Source: G051903925 sp051903925
GTDB lineage: Bacteria > Pseudomonadota > Alphaproteobacteria > Zavarziniales > Zavarziniaceae
DNA length: 64,000 bases
Assembly (NCBI RefSeq): GCF_051903925.1
Contig: NZ_CP173678.1
Coordinates: forward strand, 2,294,001-2,358,000
Direction of reading: 5' to 3'
The notes under the pieces were generated by a model that was not told the DNA's origin, did not search any database, and saw nothing but the letters and a program-made list of their open reading frames with translations. This document shows, one piece after another, positions 17,801 through 24,540 of the stretch. A program made the translations under genes and the position numbers. Within the stretch, counting starts at the first letter, position 1, and each line of letters starts with the position of its first letter.

Positions 17801-18388
17801 TCAGCCGTGGAGCTTCTGTGCCACCTCGGCGACGCGGCGGCCTTGGTAGCGGGCGCCGTCGAGTTCGATGGCGCTGGGCTGGCGCGAGCCGTCGCCGCCG
17901 GCGATGGTCGTGGCGCCATAGGGCGCGCCGCCGACAATCTCCGAGGTCGTCATCTGGCCCTGGAAGCCGTAGTCCAGGCCCACGATCACCATGCCGAAGT
18001 GCAGAAGGTTGGTGATGATGGAGAACAGGGTCGTCTCCTGCCCGCCATGCTGCGTGCCGGTGGAGGTGAAGGCCGCACCCACCTTGCCGTTCAGCGCGCC
18101 CTTGGCCCACAGGCCGCCGCCCTGGTCCAGGAAGCTGGCCATGGGCCCCGACATGCGGCCGAAGCGGGTCCCGGTCCCGACGATGATCGCATCGTAACTG
18201 GCCAGATCGCCGATCTCGGCCACCGGGGCCGACTGGCCGGCCTGGGCGTGGTGGGCCGGGCGGGGTGGTTCGGGCACGCGCTTCACGTCCACCTCCGCCC
18301 CCGCGCCGCGGGCGCCTTCGGCCACGGCATTGGCCAGCGTCTCGATATGACCGAAGGCGGAATAGTAGAGGACCAGGACCTTTGCCAT
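17801..18388 (-). CDS. wrbA: NAD(P)H:quinone oxidoreductase, WrbA type
   Basis: WrbA is a tetrameric FMN flavoprotein that reduces quinones by two electrons. The 195-residue protein has the flavodoxin-like FMN phosphate loop near the N terminus (YYSAFGHIETLANAV). It also has the WrbA segments VGTGTRFGRMSGPMASFLDQ and GGQETTLFSIITNLLHFGM, and PYGATTIAGGDGSRQPS. It lies 105 bp downstream of a pirin gene on the same strand, separated by a strong hairpin at 18445-18486. Confidence 0.95.
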   Translation of the reverse strand: MAKVLVLYYSAFGHIETLANAVAEGARGAGAEVDVKRVPEPPRPAHHAQAGQSAPVAEIGDLASYDAIIVGTGTRFGRMSGPMASFLDQGGGLWAKGALNGKVGAAFTSTGTQHGGQETTLFSIITNLLHFGMVIVGLDYGFQGQMTTSEIVGGAPYGATTIAGGDGSRQPSAIELDGARYQGRRVAEVAQKLHG

Positions 18389-18444
18389 TGCGATGCTCCA
18401 TGTGCTGCCCGGCGTCGCCGGTGTGCGGATGAAGGGAAAGGGAC

Positions 18445-18486
18445 GGGCACCCTGTCCGCCATCCGGAGATGCCGGACAGGGTGCCC
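18445..18486 (-). terminator. Candidate terminator hairpin between pirin and wrbA genes
   Basis: A 14-bp perfect stem, GGGCACCCTGTCCG (18445-18458) and CGGACAGGGTGCCC (18473-18486), encloses a 14-nt loop. It begins 7 bp past the pirin stop in the direction of transcription and is followed by pyrimidine-rich sequence (about TCCCTTTCCCTT on the minus strand). It could terminate pirin transcripts or attenuate read-through into wrbA. Confidence 0.6.
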
Positions 18487-18493
18487 GAAGGGA

Positions 18494-19192
18494 TCAGGCC
18501 GCGTCGACCAGGACCAGTTCCGCGTCCTGCGTCGCCGTGACCGTGAGCACGGGCTCGGCCTTGATCGCGGCGCCGTCGCGCGTGTCGAGCGTGACGCCGT
18601 TGACCTCCACGCTGCCCTTGGCGGCGACCAGGTAGGCGTGGCGACCGTCTCCGAGCGCGTATTCCACCGTCTCGCCCGCCTTCAGGCTGGCGCCAAGGAC
18701 GCGCGCCTCGGCCCGGATCGGCAGGGCCTCGTCGTCGCCCGCGAAGCCACTGGCCAGGGTGACGAAGCGACCCGAGCGGTCACCCTTGGGGAACGGCTTG
18801 GCGCCCCAGGCGGGCTGCCCGCCACGGCGGGTCGGCTCGATCCAGATCTGGAAGATGCGCGTGGTCTCGTCCTCCAGGTTGTACTCGGCATGACGGATGC
18901 CGGTGCCGGCACTCATCACCTGGACGTCGCCCGCCTCCGTCCGGCCGCGGTTGCCCAGGCTGTCCTCGTGCGTGATCGCGCCTTCGCGAACATAGGTGAT
19001 GATCTCCATGTTGGCGTGGGGGTGCGGGTCGAAGCCGGTGCGGGGCGCGATCTCGTCGTCGTTCCACACCCGCAGGGCACCCCAGCGCTCGCGCGCCGGG
19101 TCGTAGTAGCTCGCGAACGAGAAATGATGGCGGGCCTTCAGCCAGCCATGATGGGCATTGCCCAGGCCCTCGAATGCGCGACGCTCGATCAT
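18494..19192 (-). CDS. Pirin family protein (bicupin)
   Basis: The start at ATG 19192 gives a 232-residue pirin with a normal N terminus (MIERRAFEGLGNAHHGWLKA). GGAGAGG lies just upstream. The N-terminal cupin carries the metal-binding set: PHPHANMEI, then TGIRHAEYN (His, His, His, Glu). The C-terminal cupin is less conserved. Pirins bind iron and some have quercetinase activity; the substrate here is unknown. The gene is divergent from a LysR regulator, so that regulator probably controls it. Confidence 0.92.
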   Translation of the reverse strand: MIERRAFEGLGNAHHGWLKARHHFSFASYYDPARERWGALRVWNDDEIAPRTGFDPHPHANMEIITYVREGAITHEDSLGNRGRTEAGDVQVMSAGTGIRHAEYNLEDETTRIFQIWIEPTRRGGQPAWGAKPFPKGDRSGRFVTLASGFAGDDEALPIRAEARVLGASLKAGETVEYALGDGRHAYLVAAKGSVEVNGVTLDTRDGAAIKAEPVLTVTATQDAELVLVDAA

Positions 19193-19283
19193 CGAACCTC
19201 TCCTTGACCAATGGGGGCCCGCTTGTGGGCCCTTGTCATGGGTCAAAGATAGGCGGCATCATGAGCTCATAAATAGAAACATC

Positions 19284-19300
19284 GGAAACTTATTGTTTCC
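19284..19300. promoter_or_regulatory. Palindrome in the pirin-lysR divergent region, candidate operator
   Basis: GGAAAC (19284-19289) and GTTTCC (19295-19300) are exact complements separated by TTATT. The site lies in an AT-rich gap of 119 bp between the pirin start (19192) and the LysR coding region. It resembles the short dyads bound by LysR regulators. Binding by the neighbouring regulator is an inference. Confidence 0.5.
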
Positions 19301-19311
19301 AGGAATGCACT

Positions 19312-20226
19312 ATTAACCTGCCCGACCTGGAAGCCCTGGCCATTTTCGCCAAAGTGGTGGAGCAGCGCTCCTTCGCTCGCGCGGCGGACGAGCTGGCCGT
19401 GTCGAAGGCCACGGTGTCCAAGGCGGTGACGCGGCTGGAGGCCCGGCTTGGGGCGCGGCTGTTCAACCGGACGTCGCGTCGGCTGGCACTGACCGACGCC
19501 GGGCGCGCCCTGGCCGAGCGGGCGCAGCGGGTCCTGGCCGAGGGGGAGGCGGCGGAGGCGGAGGTGCAGGCCCAGTCGGGCAGCCCGCGCGGCCTGGTCC
19601 GCCTGGCGGCGCCCATGTCCTTCGGCCTGGGGGAGGTGGCGCCGATCCTGCCCGACTTCCTGCGCCAGTATCCTGAAGTGTCGATCGACCTGCACCTGAG
19701 CGACGCGGCGGTCGACCTGATCGGGGAGGGTTTCGACATGGCGCTGCGGATTGCCGCCCTGCCCGATTCCTCGCTGCTGGCGCGGCGCCTGTGCCCGGTG
19801 GACCGCCTGGTGGTGGGGGCACCCGCCTATTTCGACCGGGCTGGGCGGCCGCGCCATCCGCATGAACTGGGGGAGCATGTCTGCCTGGGCTATGCCTACC
19901 TGGCGACGCCTCAGGCCTGGACGTTCTCCCATCGCGGGGGCGAGGCCGCCTCGATCCGGCCGGCGGGACCCTTGCGCGCCAACAACGCGGATGCCCTGAT
20001 GCCGGCACTGCTGGCCGGCCTGGGTGTTGCCGTGCAGCCCGACTTCATCGTGCGCCAGGCGCTGGCCGAAGGGCGGCTGGAGGCCGTGCTGACGGACTGG
20101 TCGCCACCGCCCATCGCGCTGCACCTGGTCATGCCGCCCGGCGGCCCGCGCCCGGCACGGATCGAGGTCTTGAGCACCTTCCTGGCCCGCCGGCTGGTGC
20201 GGCGCGGCGGGGCGGACGCAGGCTGA
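19312..20226 (+). CDS. LysR-family transcriptional regulator, apparent ATT start
   Basis: The helix-turn-helix domain is clear (RSFARAADELAVSKATVSKA, ALGARLFNRTSRRL-like), followed by a substrate-binding domain (PRGLVRLAAPMSFGLGEVAP). The first conventional start, GTG at 19354, would remove the first helix of the DNA-binding domain. Reading back, INLPDLEALAIFAK precedes it, matching the family's usual MNLPDLEALAIF-type beginning. No ATG, GTG or TTG exists in frame after the stop at 19270. ATT at 19312 with AGGA (19301-19304) 7 bp upstream is therefore my choice, and CTG at 19318 is the alternative. The protein is then 304 residues. It likely regulates the divergent pirin gene and itself. Confidence 0.82.
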   Translation: MNLPDLEALAIFAKVVEQRSFARAADELAVSKATVSKAVTRLEARLGARLFNRTSRRLALTDAGRALAERAQRVLAEGEAAEAEVQAQSGSPRGLVRLAAPMSFGLGEVAPILPDFLRQYPEVSIDLHLSDAAVDLIGEGFDMALRIAALPDSSLLARRLCPVDRLVVGAPAYFDRAGRPRHPHELGEHVCLGYAYLATPQAWTFSHRGGEAASIRPAGPLRANNADALMPALLAGLGVAVQPDFIVRQALAEGRLEAVLTDWSPPPIALHLVMPPGGPRPARIEVLSTFLARRLVRRGGADAG

Positions 20227-20333
20227 GATCAAGTCCTAACGATTTCTTCAAGGGCGTGGCCCAATATCCCGCCCCGTCCGCTGGCCGGGGCGGCAATGCC
20301 GCCCGGCCATTTCAAGGTCCCGCCGCGAAACCG

Positions 20334-21551
20334 ATGAGCACGAGTCAGGCCCTTTGGCTGATGGTCGGCCAATTCCAGCTGCTGCTTGCCTGCGGCTGGG
20401 CCGGCGCGCTGCGCTGGTCGACCGCGGAATCGCGCCTGGCATTGCGCAGTCTGGCCGGCTTCAACGCGCTGTGTGGCGTCGGCATGGCCCTGATCAGCCA
20501 GCGCGGCACCCTGGACCATGGCCTGACCACGATCGGCAGCGACCTGTGCGTGGCGGTTGCGTTCATCCTGCTGTGGCGGGCGGGGGAGGCGCACTTCACC
20601 CGCGGCCACGTCGTCAATGGCCCGGCCCAGGGCGTGGCCCTGGCTGTCGTGTCGCTCGCCATCCTGTGGTTCGGGCAGGCGCCGGAGGACGCGCGCTATC
20701 GCGTCATGGCGCTGTACCTGATGATCGTGGGCGTCTGCGCCTGGAACGCCTGGCGGGGCTGCCGCATCCTGTGGGCCAAGGGCGACCGCCGCGTGTCGTT
20801 CGCCATCGCCTTCACCGCCATGCTGATCAGCACCGGCCTGCTCTGGCGCGGGGTCACCGGTCTGCACGACTGGCAGCCGGCCCAGGTCGAGGTCGACACC
20901 CTGTTCAACCACCTGCTGGCGCATGTGGTGCTGCTGGCCATCGTCCTGGTCAACGTGGTGTTCGTCTATTTCTTCATGGCCCGCATCGTGCGCCGGCTGC
21001 ACCGGCTGTCGCGGCGCGACACGCTGACCGGGCTGCTGAACCGCCGCGCCCTGTTCGAGGCGCTGGAGCGGGAATGGGCGCGCAGCACGCGGACGGCGGC
21101 CCCCTTGTGCGTGGTGTGCCTGGACATCGACCATTTCAAGGCGATCAACGACGCCCATGGCCATCCCATGGGGGACGCGGTGCTGGCGCGCCTGGGTCGC
21201 GTGCTGGTCGAAACGCTGCGCGGCAGCGACATCGTCGGTCGGACGGGCGGCGAGGAGTTCATCGCCCTGCTGCTCGACACGGACGCGGCCGGGGCCCAGC
21301 AGATCGCAGAACGCCTGCGCCAGGCGGTGGCCCAGGACATGGTATTGCGCCCGGCTCCGGCCGAGCGGGTGACGATCAGCGCCGGCATTGCGGCGCGCGG
21401 CGAAGACGATGCCGCGGCCGAGCACCTGGTGGCCCGCGCCGACGCTGCGCTCTACGCGGCCAAGGCGGCGGGGCGCAATCGCGTCGTCCTGGCGGGGCCC
21501 GGGCGGGTGCGGGCTGCCGCGTCCCCGCCGCTGGTCCTGGGCGCCGGCTGA
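20334..21551 (+). CDS. Membrane-bound diguanylate cyclase (GGDEF domain)
   Basis: This 405-residue protein makes cyclic di-GMP from two GTP. About six hydrophobic segments fill residues 5-215. The GGDEF domain follows: RRDTLTGLLNRRAL, then DIDHFKAINDAHGHPMGD, and the active site GGEEF at 305-309. An inhibitory site RGSD at 296-299 sits exactly five residues before it, so product feedback inhibition is expected. The ATG at 20334 is preferred to an upstream in-frame ATG at 20256, since the extra segment is low-complexity. It sits just after the LysR gene in the same direction. Confidence 0.93.
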   Translation: MSTSQALWLMVGQFQLLLACGWAGALRWSTAESRLALRSLAGFNALCGVGMALISQRGTLDHGLTTIGSDLCVAVAFILLWRAGEAHFTRGHVVNGPAQGVALAVVSLAILWFGQAPEDARYRVMALYLMIVGVCAWNAWRGCRILWAKGDRRVSFAIAFTAMLISTGLLWRGVTGLHDWQPAQVEVDTLFNHLLAHVVLLAIVLVNVVFVYFFMARIVRRLHRLSRRDTLTGLLNRRALFEALEREWARSTRTAAPLCVVCLDIDHFKAINDAHGHPMGDAVLARLGRVLVETLRGSDIVGRTGGEEFIALLLDTDAAGAQQIAERLRQAVAQDMVLRPAPAERVTISAGIAARGEDDAAAEHLVARADAALYAAKAAGRNRVVLAGPGRVRAAASPPLVLGAG

Positions 21552-21564
21552 CGGTACGACGTAC

Positions 21565-22206
21565 TCAGGGGCCGGGCACCAGGACCGAGGCACCCAGCTT
21601 CAGGTCGACCAGTTCCTGGCGCAGCGCCCGCACCTTGCCGTCGGCAATGCCGACCTGGACGATCAGGCCCTTGAAGCCGGGCCCGAACATGGCCACGCGC
21701 TCCTGGAAGCTCTGGTCGAACAGCTTGTTCAGGTCGTCCGTCGTCAGCGCGAAGCCGTCGGGCAGGGGGGCCGAATCCTCCGCCGTCCACACCAGGGCCA
21801 GGCTGCCGAAGGCGCGGCCTTCCTGACGGTCGTCGACCTTCTGCGCGGCGGGGCCGAACTGCCCCTCCAACTGGCGCACCAGGTTGTCGGCCGTGTCCTT
21901 CTCCTGCCCCTCGGGCCAGGCGCGGACCAGTTCGACCCAGAACAGCTTGTGCCCGGTCGCCGCGCTGGAGAAGTGCAGGACCAGGTGCCGGCCGTCGCGG
22001 AAGTTCGACTGGATGCGGTGATACGGCGCCGCCAGGCCCACGCTGTCGCGCAGGGCCTGGCGGTAGACGCCCTCGTACAGCGCGTCGATCTCGCCCGTCT
22101 GCTCGCCCATGCCCAGGCGCAGGCCCTGCAGCGCCAGGTCGGCGGCAGCGGCGGGCCCGGCCAGCCCGGCGACCAGGCCCAGCGCCAGGATCGCGCGTCG
22201 CATCAT
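21565..22206 (-). CDS. Secreted protein of unknown function
   Basis: This 213-residue protein starts at ATG 22206, overlapping the stop of the upstream serine hydrolase gene as ATGA. A Sec signal peptide (RRAILALGLVAGLAGPAAAA) ends near residue 22. The mature part is an alpha/beta periplasmic domain with NFRDGRHLVLHFSSAATGHK and an acidic middle. No catalytic motif is recognisable. Coupling with the serine hydrolase suggests a shared function. Confidence 0.75.
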   Translation of the reverse strand: MMRRAILALGLVAGLAGPAAAADLALQGLRLGMGEQTGEIDALYEGVYRQALRDSVGLAAPYHRIQSNFRDGRHLVLHFSSAATGHKLFWVELVRAWPEGQEKDTADNLVRQLEGQFGPAAQKVDDRQEGRAFGSLALVWTAEDSAPLPDGFALTTDDLNKLFDQSFQERVAMFGPGFKGLIVQVGIADGKVRALRQELVDLKLGASVLVPGP

Positions 22207-23435
22207 GGCTGCCACGCCCCGGCGTCGCAGCCCTGCCAGCCCAGGCAGGCATAGGCCGCATCGATCAGTGCCTGGCCCCGCTCGTTCATCAGGATGCCGT
22301 CGCCCATCTGGTTCATGGCGTAGCCAAAGCTCATCCCCGCCTCGACATCGGCAAAGCCGATCGAGCCGCCCGCCCCGACATGGCCAAAGGCGTTGCGCCC
22401 GATGATGGCGCTCGACCCGTTGCGGCGTCGGTTGTCCATCGACAGCATGAAGCCCAGGCCAAAGCGCGTCGGCATCTTCAAGGTCTCGTCCAGGTGGGTG
22501 CAGGCCGAGGCGGCGCGCATGCGGTCGATGTCGGCGGCACGGAAGCGCCCGCCGCCGCCCGCCGCCAGGGGAGCGTAGAGGCCGGCCAGGCCGCGGCCGT
22601 TGGTCATGCCGTTGGCGGCCCCGATCTCGGCTGCGTGGCCTTCGCGGCTGTTGGCGCCGCCGGCCATGAAGCCACCCGAATTGTTCATGAACAGGTTGGG
22701 CACCGAGCCCTTTTCCCGCAGCACGGAATGCAGGAACGGGCTCAGCGGCCGGTCCTTGGGCGGGCGGAAGCCGATGATGGAGGCGACGCGCGGCTCCTCC
22801 GATTCAGGCAGGCCGATGAAGAAGTCGATGCCCAGCGGGTCGGCGAATTCCTCGCGGAAGAACTGGCCCAGGCCGCGCCCGTCCACCCGGCGCACCAGCT
22901 CGCCCACGGTCCAGCCGAAGACGAAGCCGTGATAGCCCTGGCTGGAGCCGGGGTGCCAGAATGCCTCCTCCGCCGCCAGCAGGTCGCACATCAGGTTCCA
23001 GTCGGCATAGCCGCCATCCGGGATCTTCGTGCGCAGGACGGGGACCGGCGAACTGTGGTCCAGCATCATGCGGACAGTCGTCGCCTCCTTCCCCGCTACG
23101 GCGAATTCGGGCCAGATCTCGGCCACCGGCGCGTCCAGGTCCAGGCGACCCTGCGCCGCCAGCAGGTGGGCGCACAGCGCCGTCGCCCCCTTGGTACAGG
23201 AATGCACGATGCAGATGGTGTCGCGGGTCCAGGGCTCGTCCCGCCGGGCGATGCCGCCCCACAGGTCGACCACCGTCCGGCCCTCGTGCACGATCGTGAC
23301 GTTGGCGCCGACCTCGCCGTGCGCCTGGAAGTTGGCGACGAAGGCATCCAGCACGCGTTCGAAGCGGCTGTCGCACTGACCCTCGACCACGCCCTTCTCC
23401 AGCTTGACCGACACCGCTGATGACCCCTGGCCCAT
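22203..23435 (-). CDS. Class C beta-lactamase-fold serine hydrolase
   Basis: This 410-residue enzyme belongs to the EstB/beta-lactamase class C-related hydrolases. The catalytic SxxK is SCTK at 79-82 (HSCTKGATAL). A tyrosine in SSQGYHGFVFGWTVGEL probably supplies the second motif. A His-Gly motif near the C terminus is GHVGAGGSIGF. No signal peptide is seen, so it is probably cytoplasmic and an esterase rather than a beta-lactamase. The start at ATG 23435 was chosen because the upstream frame is Arg/Pro-rich. It diverges from the FecR-domain gene at 23634. Confidence 0.87.
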   Translation of the reverse strand: MGQGSSAVSVKLEKGVVEGQCDSRFERVLDAFVANFQAHGEVGANVTIVHEGRTVVDLWGGIARRDEPWTRDTICIVHSCTKGATALCAHLLAAQGRLDLDAPVAEIWPEFAVAGKEATTVRMMLDHSSPVPVLRTKIPDGGYADWNLMCDLLAAEEAFWHPGSSQGYHGFVFGWTVGELVRRVDGRGLGQFFREEFADPLGIDFFIGLPESEEPRVASIIGFRPPKDRPLSPFLHSVLREKGSVPNLFMNNSGGFMAGGANSREGHAAEIGAANGMTNGRGLAGLYAPLAAGGGGRFRAADIDRMRAASACTHLDETLKMPTRFGLGFMLSMDNRRRNGSSAIIGRNAFGHVGAGGSIGFADVEAGMSFGYAMNQMGDGILMNERGQALIDAAYACLGWQGCDAGAWQP

Positions 23436-23633
23436 CGCATCCTCACCTTCGTTCGCCGGCCATGTTTCGGGCACAGGCGGCGCCCAATCAAGCCTCAAGC
23501 GCGATGGCGCCAACGCGGAGGTGGGCGGGATCGATTGAACGTTGTACGAATTGCGGTGTTCGTCACTCGCCCGTCGGGCGATGACTCTGCTAGCGTTTCG
23601 CACGAAGACTGTGTGGCGGTTGGGGGGAACGGC

Positions 23634-24452
23634 ATGGCTTGGAATCGGGTTCGCTGGGGGCTTCTGGGCATCCTGGTCGCAACGCCCCTGATGGCGCAGT
23701 CGGGAACCGTCGCCTCGCTCGTGCGGAACGTGATCACGGCCGTGAACGGCGGCGAGACGCGCATGCTGGCCCAGGGCGATCCGATCTTCGGGGGCGATTC
23801 CGTGGTCAGCGCGCCAGACGGGGCGATCAGCATCGCCTTTGCCGACGGGTCGCAGTTCGCGACGGCGCGCGGTGCCGCGGTCACGCTCGCCTCCGCCCAG
23901 GGTGGTGGTGCCTCGACCCCGCTCGACAGCCTGGAGACGTTCTCCCTGTCCGAGGGGACGTTCAAGCTGGTGATCGGCGCGACCCCGGTGACGTGCCTGG
24001 CCAATGGCCGGACCTATACCCTGGCCCGCTCCGGCGGGAACGAGGACGAGCCGGTCTACGCCACCGTGCTGCCGGGCTGCGTGACTTTTGCCGCGGGTGA
24101 TTCCGAGTTGACGATCAAGACCGAGGACGGGCGCGAGTTCGTCGTCCCACCGGGCCAGAGCGTGTGCCTGGGCGGTCCCGCCGCGGGCGGCATCGGTCCG
24201 GTGCCGGCCTCCATCGCGGCCGAGTTCGCGGCCCTTGATTCGGCGCTGAGCGGCGCAGTCGGTACGGGGGCCGCGGGCGGTGCCGCGGCCGCCGGCGGGG
24301 CTGGTGCCGTCGGCGGCAACGTGCCGTTCATCGCCTTGGGCGTGGCGGCGGCGGTCGGCGTCGGCGTGGGCATCGGGGCCAGCGGCGGCAGCGACGACGA
24401 GCAGCCGCCCGCCAGCCCGCCGACCACGACGACCGCCGGCCCGTCGCAATAG
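23634..24452 (+). CDS. Secreted FecR-domain protein with Gly-rich C-terminal hydrophobic segment
   Basis: The ATG at 23634, preceded by GGGGGGA, begins a signal peptide (MAWNRVRWGLLGILVATPLMA). A FecR-type domain follows (RMLAQGDPIFGGDSVVSAPDG, then ISIAFADGSQFATARGAAV). After about residue 195 there is a Gly/Ala-rich linker and a hydrophobic segment (NVPFIALGVAAAVGVGVGIG), ending in a short acidic and Pro/Thr tail. Length is 272. Classical FecR is a periplasmic anti-sigma regulator; here no sigma factor is nearby. It is instead followed 88 bp later by a secreted CHAT protein, so the two probably work together outside the cytoplasm. Confidence 0.85.
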   Translation: MAWNRVRWGLLGILVATPLMAQSGTVASLVRNVITAVNGGETRMLAQGDPIFGGDSVVSAPDGAISIAFADGSQFATARGAAVTLASAQGGGASTPLDSLETFSLSEGTFKLVIGATPVTCLANGRTYTLARSGGNEDEPVYATVLPGCVTFAAGDSELTIKTEDGREFVVPPGQSVCLGGPAAGGIGPVPASIAAEFAALDSALSGAVGTGAAGGAAAAGGAGAVGGNVPFIALGVAAAVGVGVGIGASGGSDDEQPPASPPTTTTAGPSQ

Positions 24453-24540
24453 GCGCAGGCGACCCATCCAGGGGCGCCTGATGCGCCCGCAGGTTCGGGC
24501 GCACCCCCGTCATGGGTGCGCCGATTGAGGAGTGGCAGAC

